A model generated the notes under the pieces. The model was given only the letters and a program-made list of their open reading frames with translations, was not told where the DNA came from and ran no database searches. Below are positions 52,330 through 62,128 of a DNA stretch of 64,000 bases, one piece after another; position 1 is the first letter of the stretch; each line of letters opens with the position of its first letter. The stretch is from Alistipes communis. GTDB taxonomy: Bacteria > Bacteroidota > Bacteroidia > Bacteroidales > Rikenellaceae. The stretch is taken from positions 2,914,001 through 2,978,000 of the forward strand of contig NZ_AP019735.1 of the NCBI RefSeq assembly GCF_006542665.1, in the 5' to 3' direction. The translations under genes and the position numbers were made by a program.

Positions 52330-53411
52330 ACGTGTACGCTTCGGTCGCCCTGTCGGGCGACGGCTATATGGACGATCGGTCGCCCCGGCGACTGATTCTC
52401 TCGACGCCCGCCGACTGGCGCGAGGTGATGCGCCTGCGGGCGTGGGCCGACGCGATCCTCGTGGGGGCGGAGACCGTGCGCCGCGACGACCCGTCGCTCA
52501 CCGTGCGCGACGAAGCGCTCCGCCGGGAGCGCCTTGCGGCAAACCGGCCGGCCGACCCCGCGAAGGTCACGCTGAGCCGTTCGCTGCGACTCGCCCCCGC
52601 GTCGAACTTCTTCACCGCAGGCTCGGGTGCACGGATCGTCTTCACCGACAACGCTGCCGCATCGCCGCTCGAAACAGCGGCCGAAATCGTCCGTATCCCC
52701 GACCTTTCGGCGGCGAGGATCCTCACCGAACTGGAAAAGCGGGGCTTCGAACGGCTGCTCGTCGAGGGAGGCCCGCGCACACTCGGCCTTTTTTTTGCGG
52801 AGGGGCTCGTCGACACGCTCCGCATGGCCGTCAATCCCGCCGTCCGCGTCGGCGACCCGCACGCCCCCCGTTTCGAACCGCCTTTCGATCCGGCACGCTT
52901 CCCGCAGCAGCGCCGACGGCTGGAAGGAATGGAGGTGACGACCTACACGCTGCATCCCGACCGCACGGAGGAGGATCTGCATTACCTGCGGCAGGCCATC
53001 GCCCTGAGCCGCCGCTGTACGCCCTGCGCCACCTCCTACCGCGTGGGGGCGGTCATCGTGACCCGTTCGGGCGACCGTTTCACGGGGTATACCCATGAAA
53101 CATCTCCCACGCACCACGCCGAACAGGAGGCGATCCTCAAAGCGACGGCCGCCGGAGCCGATCTGCACGGCGCGAGTATCTACTCCTCGATGGAGCCGTG
53201 CTCGACGCGCAGCAGCGAACCGGAGAGTTGTTCGGAACTGATTCTGCGCCACGGCTTCTCGCGCACGGTTTTTGCTCTATACGAACCGTCGTGCTTCGTA
53301 TGCTGCGAAGGAGCGGTGCGGCTGCGCAAGGGCGGCGTCGAGGTGCGCGTCTATCCGCAGTTGGCAGGCGAAGTACGCGCGATCAACGGCCACCTCGGTC
53401 TCCACGAATAG
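52326..53411 (+). CDS. RibD-like protein with reversed domain order (reductase then deaminase)
   Basis: 361 aa. Residues 1-210 are a RibD_C/DHFR-like reductase (NVYASVALSGDGYMDD, ILVGAETVRRDDPSLTVR, LLVEGGPRTLGLFFAEGLVD). After a linker, about 220-361 is a cytidine-deaminase-like fold with HHAEQEA (Zn ligand and catalytic Glu) and EPCSTRSSEPESC (Zn cysteines, spaced C-x9-C rather than RibD's usual C-x8-C). Canonical RibD has deaminase first. It may do both riboflavin steps, or a different pyrimidine conversion. It overlaps a metallophosphoesterase gene; riboflavin genes are not nearby apart from the ribF-like gene at 25941. Confidence 0.84.
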   Translation: MNVYASVALSGDGYMDDRSPRRLILSTPADWREVMRLRAWADAILVGAETVRRDDPSLTVRDEALRRERLAANRPADPAKVTLSRSLRLAPASNFFTAGSGARIVFTDNAAASPLETAAEIVRIPDLSAARILTELEKRGFERLLVEGGPRTLGLFFAEGLVDTLRMAVNPAVRVGDPHAPRFEPPFDPARFPQQRRRLEGMEVTTYTLHPDRTEEDLHYLRQAIALSRRCTPCATSYRVGAVIVTRSGDRFTGYTHETSPTHHAEQEAILKATAAGADLHGASIYSSMEPCSTRSSEPESCSELILRHGFSRTVFALYEPSCFVCCEGAVRLRKGGVEVRVYPQLAGEVRAINGHLGLHE

Positions 53412-53436
53412 AGAAAAAGTGGACTAAACGGACTAA

Positions 53437-53455
53437 AAATGTCCTTTTTGTCCTT
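53437..53455 (+). terminator. Weak hairpin after the RibD-like gene
   Basis: GGAC/GTCC (four pairs) followed by TTTTTG. Too short to be sure. Confidence 0.3.
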
Positions 53456-53484
53456 ACAAAAACACATTTGAAGCGGATAATCTC

Positions 53485-53492
53485 TATCTTCG
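53485..53492 (+). promoter_or_regulatory. -7-like box of the TolC-HlyD-permease operon
   Basis: TATCTTCG, 22 bases before the TolC-like ATG; the same variant is seen in the C9A9 promoter and on the plus strand of repeat arrays B and C. Confidence 0.5.
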
Positions 53493-53514
53493 CAACATCA
53501 TAAGTATAAAAGAT

Positions 53515-54957
53515 ATGAAAAAAGTCACGCTGGTTATGCTCGCCCTGACGGCCGTCATGCAGCTCCCCGCACAGGAACAGGGGCGGACGCTGTCGCTGGA
53601 AGAGGCACTCGAAATGACGCTTTCGGACAATCCGGCCATTCGGGCCGCCGAGTTCAACCGCCGCGCCGCACAACAGGAGCGCCGCGCTGCCATCGGTCTG
53701 CGTATGCCGCAGATCGGCATCACGGGCAGTTACGCCTATCTGGGTAAGGACATCGAAATCGATCTCAACAATATGAAGACGCCGGTGCAGAATCTCGCGG
53801 GACAGATTCTCCAAAGCGGCATGATCCCGTCGGACTACATCCCCTCCATTTCGCAAATGTTGAGCGGAGCGATGGCGGCCAGCTGGGCACTGCCGCTGCA
53901 AGACCGCAGCCTGGGATTCGTCGGCGGCGACGTGACGGTTCCGCTGTGGATGGGCGGCAAGATCAACGCCGCCAACCGTGCGGCGCGGATCAACGAACAG
54001 ACGGCCCGATCGCAGGGAATCCAGCAGCGCAATGCACTGGTATCGGAACTCGTCGAACGCTACTACGGGCTGGCGCTCGCGCGGCAGGTCGTCGTCGTAC
54101 GGCAGCAGGTGGTGGACGGCGTGCGCAAGCACCTCGAAGACGCCGCAGCTCTCGAAGCACAGGGCATGATCTCTCGCAGCGAAAAGCTCTACGTCGAATT
54201 CAAGATGTCGGAGGCCGAACGCGACCTGCAAAACGCGCAGTCGCAGGTCGAGACGATCGCCGCCGCGCTGAACAGCACCATAGGCCAGACAGACGACTAC
54301 CAGCCCGTCACGGCGATGTTCATACTCGAACGCATCGAACCGCTCGACCATTTCCGGACACTGGCCGCCGAACGCAACCCGCTGCTCGATCAGGTCGACC
54401 AGAAACGCCGGTTGGCCTACGAAGGGGTACGCGCGCAGCGTTCGTCGTTCCTGCCGCAGGTGGTGGCCATGGGCGGCATGTCGTTTTACGACTATCAGGT
54501 ATCCAAGGTGCTGCCGCGCTGGGCGGTCGGCGTCGGCGTGAACTTCAAGCTCTTCGACGGCCTGAACCGCGAATACAAATATTCGGCGGCCAAACAGACC
54601 GTACGGCGTGTCGAAGCGTTGCAGGACAAAGCCGGAAACGACATTTCGGTGCTCGTCGAGAAGCTCTACAACCAGATGGAGAACTACCGCACGCAGATGG
54701 CCTCGATCGAGGCTTCGCTCGCCTTCGCCGAGGAGTATCTCAAAACCAAGAACGCGGCGTTTCTGGAAGGGATGAGTTCGTCGACCGACCTGATCGACGC
54801 CGAACTGAATCTGGCCAAGGTAAAGACCGAGCGCATCGAAGCCGCCTATCGCTACGACGTGTCGTTGGCGCAACTGCTCGAAGCCGCCGGCATCAGCGAC
54901 GAATTCACCGCCTACATGCGCCGGCAGGACGCCCGCCGCATCACATTCGAGAAATAG
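53515..54957 (+). CDS. TolC family outer-membrane efflux protein
   Basis: 480 aa with signal MKKVTLVMLALTAVMQLPA. Two OEP repeats are visible: LSLEEALEMTLSDNPAIRAAEF, EVTV-type barrel strands (GGDVTVPLWMGGKINAANRAA) and later GVGVNFKLFDGLNREYKYSAAKQT. It is first in a TolC-HlyD-ABC2-ABC2 operon and would form the exit duct of a type I-like or MacAB-like exporter. Confidence 0.92.
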   Translation: MKKVTLVMLALTAVMQLPAQEQGRTLSLEEALEMTLSDNPAIRAAEFNRRAAQQERRAAIGLRMPQIGITGSYAYLGKDIEIDLNNMKTPVQNLAGQILQSGMIPSDYIPSISQMLSGAMAASWALPLQDRSLGFVGGDVTVPLWMGGKINAANRAARINEQTARSQGIQQRNALVSELVERYYGLALARQVVVVRQQVVDGVRKHLEDAAALEAQGMISRSEKLYVEFKMSEAERDLQNAQSQVETIAAALNSTIGQTDDYQPVTAMFILERIEPLDHFRTLAAERNPLLDQVDQKRRLAYEGVRAQRSSFLPQVVAMGGMSFYDYQVSKVLPRWAVGVGVNFKLFDGLNREYKYSAAKQTVRRVEALQDKAGNDISVLVEKLYNQMENYRTQMASIEASLAFAEEYLKTKNAAFLEGMSSSTDLIDAELNLAKVKTERIEAAYRYDVSLAQLLEAAGISDEFTAYMRRQDARRITFEK

Positions 54958-54973
54958 TAAAAACGAAAGAGAT

Positions 54974-55960
<987 letters not shown>

Positions 55961-55972
55961 CCGATCGGAGCC

Positions 55973-57151
55973 ATGCGCAACTACTTCAAAGAAACCGATC
56001 AGGTCGTGCGGCGCGAACTGCGGCGCATCGTCCGTCAGCCCATGTACTGGGTGCTGATGGTGGTGCTTCCCGTCGTGTCGTTCGCCTTCTTCGCCGTCAT
56101 CTTCGAGCGGGGCGTGGCGCGCAACATCCCGATCGCCGTACTCGACGAAGACCACACGACGCTGTCGCGCAAGGTGACGCAGATGATCGACGACACGCCG
56201 ACGGCGATGGTCTCCTACGAGGTGCAGAGCATGGAGGAGGCCCAGCGGCTCATGCGCGAAGGACGTATCTCGGCCATCGTCCACATTCCGGCGTTTTTCG
56301 AGAAGAACATCCTCAGCAACAGCCAGACCCATATCGAATGTTCGGTGAGCGGCACGAACATCACCGTCAACGGACTGCTGTCGAAAGACCTGCAAACGGC
56401 CGTCACGACCTTTCAGGCAGGCGTGCAGCTGCAACTGCTCATGAAGCAGGGGTTGACCGAGAAACAGGCGATGGCGCAGATCATGCCCGTGCGTTTCGTC
56501 AAGCACGTACTGTTCAATCCCTACATCAATTACAGCTATTACCTCTCGCCGAGCTTCATGCCCATGATGCTGATGATCTTCGCCATGCTCGTCACGATCT
56601 TCGCCATCGGTACCGAACTCAAAGCGGGCACGGCGCGCGAGTGGCTCGACACGGCGGGCGGGTCGGTCTTTGCAGCGCTTGTCGGAAAGATGCTGCCGCT
56701 CGTAGTCATGATGCTGCTCATGACGCTGACGATGTTCCTGATCCTGTTCAAAATCGTAGGGGTACCGCTCAACGGCAGCCTCACGGCCCTGCTCTTCGGC
56801 TGCATGCTGTTCGTGCTGGCCTACATGGCCATCGGCGTACTGATCGTCACGCTGCTGAGCAACCTGCGCCTGTCGCTCTCGATCGGCGGCGGTTATTCGG
56901 TGCTGGCCTTCACCTTTTCGGGACTTACCTTTCCGATGATGGCGATGTACCCGTGGGTGCAGGCGTTCAGCAAGATCTTCCCCTTTACGTTCTATACCGA
57001 CATCTTCATCGATCAGGCGCTTCGCGGTGCACCGGTCGTCGATTCGCTGTGGGACATGGGGTATATCGCACTCTTCATCGTACTGCCGATGCTCTGCCTG
57101 CCGCGCCTGCGCAAGATCTGTTCCGATGAAAAATACTGGGGGAGGATGTAA
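55973..57151 (+). CDS. ABC-2 type permease (YhhJ-like), first
   Basis: 392 aa: one N-terminal helix (QPMYWVLMVVLPVVSFAFFAVIF), a periplasmic loop domain of about 150 residues (NIPIAVLDEDHTTLSRKVTQMID), then five C-terminal helices (MMLMIFAMLVTIFAIG, LVVMMLLMTLTMFLILF). This is the ABC2_membrane_3 layout. It follows the HlyD-like gene by 12 bases. No ATP-binding gene is present in the operon. Confidence 0.9.
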   Translation: MRNYFKETDQVVRRELRRIVRQPMYWVLMVVLPVVSFAFFAVIFERGVARNIPIAVLDEDHTTLSRKVTQMIDDTPTAMVSYEVQSMEEAQRLMREGRISAIVHIPAFFEKNILSNSQTHIECSVSGTNITVNGLLSKDLQTAVTTFQAGVQLQLLMKQGLTEKQAMAQIMPVRFVKHVLFNPYINYSYYLSPSFMPMMLMIFAMLVTIFAIGTELKAGTAREWLDTAGGSVFAALVGKMLPLVVMMLLMTLTMFLILFKIVGVPLNGSLTALLFGCMLFVLAYMAIGVLIVTLLSNLRLSLSIGGGYSVLAFTFSGLTFPMMAMYPWVQAFSKIFPFTFYTDIFIDQALRGAPVVDSLWDMGYIALFIVLPMLCLPRLRKICSDEKYWGRM

Positions 57152-57153
57152 CG

Positions 57154-58365
57154 ATGGGACGAATCAAAGAGATACTGCAAGCCTACCGAACCGAACTGGC
57201 TTCGGTCATCCGCAACGAATACAAGGCGGTCTTCACCGACGGCGGCGTACTGCTGGTCATGGTGCTGGCCATCTTCATCTACTCGACGCTCTATGCGTCG
57301 GCCTATGCTCCCGAAGTGCTGCGCAACGTCCCGATCGGCGTGATCGACGAGAGCCAGACCCCGTCGAGCCGCGAACTGATCCGCACCTTCGACGCCGGCC
57401 CCAATACCTACGTGGCCTACGAGCCGAGCGGCATGGAGGAGGCCGAAGAGCTCTTCTTCGCTCGCAAGATCTACGGCGTGGTCTACATTCCGCAGGACTA
57501 CGAGAAGCAACTGCTGGGCGGTTCGTCGGCCGCCGTATCGCTCTATGTCGACGCCAGCTACTTCCTCATGTACCGTCAGGTGTTCCAAGAGCTCGTGACG
57601 GGCATCGGACAGACGGGGGCCATGGTACAGTTCCAGCGGCTCATCGCCAAAGGCGCCGACATCCCGCAGGCGACGGCCGCGACGCAGCCGGTCATCTACC
57701 AGTCGCACAACCTTTTCATTCCCTATCTGGGCTACGGATCGTTCATCATGCCCGCGATCATCATCGTCATCATCCAGCAGACGCTCCTGATCGGCATCGG
57801 CATGATCGGCGGCACATGGCGCGAATTCGGACTCTACCGGAAACTGATCCCCGCCAACTGCAAGCGCATGTACACGCTTCCGATCGTGCTGGGAAAGGCG
57901 TTGGTCTACATCTCGATCTACGCCGTCACGCTGCTCTACATCATGACGGTGTATTACAAACTGTTCCACTATCCCTCCAACGGCTCGACGGAGGCCGTCG
58001 TCGGACTGCTCGTGCCCTATCTGCTGGCCTGCATCATGCTGGGTATCGCCATTTCGACGCTGTTCCGCTACCGCGAACAGTCGCTGCTGCTGCTTTTCTG
58101 GACATCGATTCCCATCCTGCTGCTCAGCGGCGCTTCGTTCCCGCGCGAAGCCATCCCCGAATGGCTCTACACGCTGGGGCAGGTCTTCCCGAGCAGCAGC
58201 GGCGTCAACGCCTTCATCCGGATCCGGACGATGGGCGCTTCGCTGCGGGACGTGATGCCCGAACTGAGGATTCTGTGGGCGCAGGTCTTCGTCTACGGAG
58301 GGTTGGCCTGCATCGGCATCCACGTGATCCTGACACGCCAGAAGCAGGACGAAGGCGGGCAATAA
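57154..58365 (+). CDS. ABC-2 type permease (YhhJ-like), second
   Basis: 403 aa, same layout as the preceding gene: an N-terminal helix (LLVMVLAIFIYSTLYASAY), a loop domain (NVPIGVIDESQTPSSRELIRTFD) and a C-terminal bundle (IIIVIIQQTLLIGIGMIGG). Two bases separate it from the first permease. The pair probably forms a heterodimer. A terminator follows. The partner ATPase must be encoded elsewhere, or the system is ATP-independent. Confidence 0.9.
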   Translation: MGRIKEILQAYRTELASVIRNEYKAVFTDGGVLLVMVLAIFIYSTLYASAYAPEVLRNVPIGVIDESQTPSSRELIRTFDAGPNTYVAYEPSGMEEAEELFFARKIYGVVYIPQDYEKQLLGGSSAAVSLYVDASYFLMYRQVFQELVTGIGQTGAMVQFQRLIAKGADIPQATAATQPVIYQSHNLFIPYLGYGSFIMPAIIIVIIQQTLLIGIGMIGGTWREFGLYRKLIPANCKRMYTLPIVLGKALVYISIYAVTLLYIMTVYYKLFHYPSNGSTEAVVGLLVPYLLACIMLGIAISTLFRYREQSLLLLFWTSIPILLLSGASFPREAIPEWLYTLGQVFPSSSGVNAFIRIRTMGASLRDVMPELRILWAQVFVYGGLACIGIHVILTRQKQDEGGQ

Positions 58366-58386
58366 AACCTCGCCGAAAAATCGACG

Positions 58387-58416
58387 AACCCCTGCCGCGA
58401 ACCGCAGCAGGGGTTT
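58387..58416. terminator. Bidirectional terminator between exporter and outer-membrane protein
   Basis: AACCCCTGC/GCAGGGGTT (nine pairs) with an eleven-base loop, then TTT, between convergent genes. Confidence 0.7.
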
Positions 58417-58454
58417 CCGTGTTCGGGAGCGAACTTTTCAACCGACGTTCCGGA

Positions 58455-61400
58455 TCAAAACATCGGGCCTCTGCCGCCCGGAGGAGGCCCCATAGGCGGA
58501 CGGCCGACACCCCTGCGGTTTCCGCCCAGCGCCCCCATGCCGTCGTAATCCTTGATGTCCTTGGAACCGCGCTTGCCGAAATTGCGCAGGTTGTAGACGA
58601 ACTGCACGGTATAGTAGCGTCCGATCACGCTGTTGATCGAATTCTGGGTATATCCCGAACCGGTCGTGCGCGAGAAGGCCGTATTCTGGTCGAACAGGTC
58701 GTTGACGCCGAACATCACCTCGCCCCGACGGTTGCGGAAGACCTTCTTGCCCAGATAGACGTTGCACAGCACGTAGGAGTTGTCGTAATCGTTCGTGAAG
58801 CCGATATTCTGCTGGTAGGAAACATTCCCCGTGAAGGTGAAGCTTTTCAGGAAGACGAACTTCATCGCCGCGGTCGCCACATGGTTGAAATAGCGGTTCT
58901 TGTTATCGGAATCATTGACGACCAACGAGTTTTTCGCGATGTTGTAGGCACCGTGCCACGAAAGGGTGAAATCGACGTTCTCGGAGATGTTGCTGCCCAG
59001 CACGGCGCGGAAATCGTAGCTCAGACGGCTGGCGTCGTTGCGCTCGCCGCCGACGATTTCGCCGTTGTTCAGATAGACGCTTCCGTCGGTCGCCTTGCGC
59101 GCCACCAGCGTCGGCGTAAGCGTGTAGTTGACGCCCGCCATCACATTGAGGTTGCTTTTCAGGAACGAGACGGGCAATCCGTAGCTCAGATGCGTGCGCA
59201 GGTTCCAATAGCCGTCCATGTTGGTATAGGTGGAATAGGTGTGCGGATTGTAGGTTTCGGTCACGGGATCGCCGCCGCCGTCGACTTCGCCGGTCGGAAC
59301 CTCCACCTCCACGTCGTAGGCCATGCTCGACGTGATGTAGTTCGACGTATTCTGCATCGAGAACATCCACATGAACGTACGTCCCTTCTCGACGTTGGAG
59401 TTCACGTAATGGAACCGCACGTTGTTCGAGTAGGAGGGACGCAGATGGGGGTTACCTTTCGAGATGCTCTGCGCATTGGAGATATCGTAGACGTTCTGCA
59501 ACTCGCCGATACCGGGATTGTCGGTCGAGGAGTTGATGAACAGCCGGATCGAATTCTCCTTGTTGATGTTGAGCTGTCCCATCAGGAAATAGGTCAGGTT
59601 GTTGAATCCGTGCGACGTCTTCGCATCGTCGCCCGCCCCCATGACCTTCGTCGCCGAGAGCACCTCGCCCGTCAGCTGGGCGCGCTGGTAGGAGACATTG
59701 GCCACGAAACGGTTCTTGCCCTTCACGATACGGAAACCCGGCCCGATGCGATGCGTCAGATAGCCCGTGTTGGACGATTGCGACAGGCTCGGATCGGGTT
59801 CGACGCCAGCCGTTTCGAACCGGTCGTCCGGCGTCACGTAGACCTTCTTGTCGCTCTCCTGATAGTTATAGGCCACACGGTATTGCAGGCTCAGCTGCGC
59901 ATACTGCGAAACCGGTTCGGTATAGGTCACGTCGCCGCGCAGGTTGTAGCTGAACGACGGCGAATGCGCACGCTGGTAGCGCAGCAGCAGGGTATCCGTA
60001 GGAACGACGATCAGATCGGGATCGATACCCCGCGCCTGGTTCGAATAGCTGTCCGTATCTCCTCTGTTGTTCCGATAGCGCACGCTGCCGTCGAGCGTCA
60101 GCGTGCGGCCGTCCTTGCCCAGCTTCGTGCGATAGGAGAGGTACTGGTTCAGATTGACTCCCGTGCGGTCGCCGTCGCTGAAATTGTCCACCACGCGCAG
60201 ACCGCTCTCTCCCCACTGGTGGCCATAAGTCGTGCTGTAAGGATCGTAGCTCTGGAAACTGAGCCCCGTGCGCGACATGAGTGACTGGTTCTCCGAAATA
60301 CGCCATTCGAGACGGGCATTGAGGCGGTGGTTGCCGTTCGTATTGTTCGAATAGCCGTCCGTATGCAGCGTATCGATCGGCGACGGAGTTTCGTACCACT
60401 TGTCTATCGTCGAGTAGTTCTTGGTCGTCGTACGGTTGAAGAAATAACTGGCCTGCAACGTCACCTTGTCCTGCCGGCCGGTCTTTCCCCAACTGTCGGA
60501 GTAGTTGACGCCGAACGAGTTGACCGACGCCACGCCGCTCTGAGGCCGCACCATCAGCGCCCCCACGCCGCCGCGGCCGCCCGAACCTCCCGACACGCCC
60601 AGAATGTCCTCGAACGAAAAATTCTGCTGGTTGACGTTGTTGAACAACCCGATCACCGACACGCGGCTCGACCCGTGGAACAGATTGACGTTGCCGCCCA
60701 CGTTGTACTTGTGGTTCGACGTCGTTCCTTCGGTTTCGGGCTGGTAGCCGTAACCGGCATAGAGCTTGCCGAACTGGCCCTGACGCATGTTGGGTTTCGT
60801 GACGATATTGATCGCCTTGTACCCCTCGCCGTCGTCCATACCCGAAAATTCGGCCGCATCGCTCAACTTGTCGTAGACCTCGACCTTGTCGACCGCCTGT
60901 GCGGGCAGCGACTTGATCGCCGAAGTTACGTCCTCGCCGAAGAACTCCTTGCCGTCGACGAAGACCTTCTTCACGGTCTCGCCCTGTGCCTCGACCTCGC
61001 CGTCGGTAATGGTGATGCCGGGCATCTTCTTGAGCAGCCCTTCGACATCGGCGTCGGCCGTCACCTTGAAGGCTCCGGCATTGTAGCTCACCGTATCGCC
61101 CTTCTGCGACGTACGCATCGACTTCACCTCCTTGACCACGGCCTCGATCTCGGTCGACGAAGGCGCCAGCTCGAGCGTGCCGAGCGACTTTTTGGCGACC
61201 GACAGTTTCAGCTCCTTTTCAAGCGTTTCGTAGCCCAGAAACGAAACGGAAACCTTGTAGGTGCCGTAGGGAACCGTCGCCTCGACGCGCCCCTTGTACC
61301 CAGTCGTGAAGTAACGTTTCTGCGCCGCAGGATCCGCCGGCGCAAACTCCACGACGGCACCCGGCACGCCCTCGCGCGTCGAGGCGTCGATCACGGTCGC

Positions 61401-61475
61401 CGCCACGCTACCCGACTGGGCATAAATTTCCATCGCGGTGAACAATGTCACAAACAGTAAAATCGTTCGTCTCAT
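58455..61475 (-). CDS. Large outer-membrane beta-barrel protein (TonB-dependent-receptor-like, OMP_b-brl_3 type)
   Basis: 1006 aa from ATG 61475 (MRRTILLFVTLFTAMEIYAQ signal). A carboxypeptidase-regulatory-like domain follows (VAATVIDASTREGVPGAVVEF), then a plug-like region (SYNAGAFKVTADADVEGLLKKMPGI, KSLPAQAVDKVEVYD) and a barrel of about 700 residues. A typical TonB box is not visible, and no SusD-type lipoprotein is adjacent, so it is not a classical SusC. The end (GGNRRGVGRPPMGPPPGG, then RGPMF) is an unusual Gly/Pro/Arg-rich tail. The frame is open to 61553, but the signal peptide sets the start. Confidence 0.88.
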   Translation of the reverse strand: MRRTILLFVTLFTAMEIYAQSGSVAATVIDASTREGVPGAVVEFAPADPAAQKRYFTTGYKGRVEATVPYGTYKVSVSFLGYETLEKELKLSVAKKSLGTLELAPSSTEIEAVVKEVKSMRTSQKGDTVSYNAGAFKVTADADVEGLLKKMPGITITDGEVEAQGETVKKVFVDGKEFFGEDVTSAIKSLPAQAVDKVEVYDKLSDAAEFSGMDDGEGYKAINIVTKPNMRQGQFGKLYAGYGYQPETEGTTSNHKYNVGGNVNLFHGSSRVSVIGLFNNVNQQNFSFEDILGVSGGSGGRGGVGALMVRPQSGVASVNSFGVNYSDSWGKTGRQDKVTLQASYFFNRTTTKNYSTIDKWYETPSPIDTLHTDGYSNNTNGNHRLNARLEWRISENQSLMSRTGLSFQSYDPYSTTYGHQWGESGLRVVDNFSDGDRTGVNLNQYLSYRTKLGKDGRTLTLDGSVRYRNNRGDTDSYSNQARGIDPDLIVVPTDTLLLRYQRAHSPSFSYNLRGDVTYTEPVSQYAQLSLQYRVAYNYQESDKKVYVTPDDRFETAGVEPDPSLSQSSNTGYLTHRIGPGFRIVKGKNRFVANVSYQRAQLTGEVLSATKVMGAGDDAKTSHGFNNLTYFLMGQLNINKENSIRLFINSSTDNPGIGELQNVYDISNAQSISKGNPHLRPSYSNNVRFHYVNSNVEKGRTFMWMFSMQNTSNYITSSMAYDVEVEVPTGEVDGGGDPVTETYNPHTYSTYTNMDGYWNLRTHLSYGLPVSFLKSNLNVMAGVNYTLTPTLVARKATDGSVYLNNGEIVGGERNDASRLSYDFRAVLGSNISENVDFTLSWHGAYNIAKNSLVVNDSDNKNRYFNHVATAAMKFVFLKSFTFTGNVSYQQNIGFTNDYDNSYVLCNVYLGKKVFRNRRGEVMFGVNDLFDQNTAFSRTTGSGYTQNSINSVIGRYYTVQFVYNLRNFGKRGSKDIKDYDGMGALGGNRRGVGRPPMGPPPGGRGPMF

Positions 61476-61530
61476 CTTCTCTTTTATCTTTCTCCCGGGA
61501 TCGTTCCGATCGCCGATCGGCAAATCTTCG

Positions 61531-61538
61531 CGAAGATA
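61531..61538 (-). promoter_or_regulatory. -7-like box of the outer-membrane barrel gene
   Basis: TATCTTCG on the minus strand, about 55 bases before the ATG. No -33 match. Confidence 0.4.
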
Positions 61539-61626
61539 GCCAAAATCCGGCAAACCGCCGCGAATACCCCATCTATATTTGTCCGCTCCGGCGTCCGAAA
61601 CACACGGACCGGCCTTCCAAAAAACA

Positions 61627-61649
61627 GGGTGTCAAGAGACTTGACACCC
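61627..61649 (-). terminator. Terminator of the small arginine-rich unit
   Basis: Perfect 10-bp inverted repeat GGGTGTCAAG/CTTGACACCC with an AGA loop, followed on the minus strand by TGTTTTTT. It lies 11 bases after the candidate stop codon. Confidence 0.8.
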
Positions 61650-61660
61650 CTTTCACCAAA

Positions 61661-62038
61661 TCAATTCTGAAGCCCTATTAAAATGTGAAGTGGTTTATCG
61701 AACGACGGTAGGACGCCGGATGCGCCCCGTCCGTTGCGCCGCACGCCGCGGCGAAGATGATGCACAGGGTCCGCCGACCGCTGCTTCTCCCATTGTTGAC
61801 GGTGTACGTCGTTTAACACACGCTTCATAGCCGACCTCTCGGCGACAGCCACTTTTTCCAACCTTCTACGACGTACGTCGGCGGCCCTGCGCTTCATCCG
61901 AATCGTTTCCTTCCGACGAGCCCGTCCGGCCGCAACTCCGCCGCAGCGGCATCTCCTTCCGTCCATCGGACAGGAGGCCCCTCCGGCCGCAAGAGACGGC
62001 ATCAGTCCCCGAAACGCTATGTCGGCAATCGATCTCAT
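61661..62038 (-). CDS. Candidate small arginine-rich protein in its own transcription unit
   Basis: A 125-codon frame from ATG 62038 (MRSIADIAFRGLMPSLAAGG) to a stop at 61661. It has no known family and is rich in Arg (for example KRRAADVRRRRLEK). A TATCTTTG box lies 19 bases before the ATG and a strong terminator just after the stop, so something of about 430 nt is transcribed. It could be a nucleic-acid-binding peptide, or the transcript could be a non-coding RNA and the frame fortuitous in GC-rich DNA. Confidence 0.4.
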   Translation of the reverse strand: MRSIADIAFRGLMPSLAAGGASCPMDGRRCRCGGVAAGRARRKETIRMKRRAADVRRRRLEKVAVAERSAMKRVLNDVHRQQWEKQRSADPVHHLRRGVRRNGRGASGVLPSFDKPLHILIGLQN

Positions 62039-62056
62039 CGTCGGATTTATACGAAA

Positions 62057-62064
62057 CAAAGATA
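62057..62064 (-). promoter_or_regulatory. -7 box of the small arginine-rich unit
   Basis: TATCTTTG on the minus strand, 18 bases before ATG 62038. Confidence 0.55.
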
Positions 62065-62128
62065 ACGCCCCGAACGGCTTTCCGGTGCCGAAAGCGGGGT
62101 CAACGGGCAAAATCGGCGGGTGAACCGA

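Noticed and set aside
57027..60284. A 1085-codon plus-strand frame after the permeases
   Set aside because: It is out of frame with the second permease, then antisense to the outer-membrane barrel gene, and crosses the terminator at 58387.
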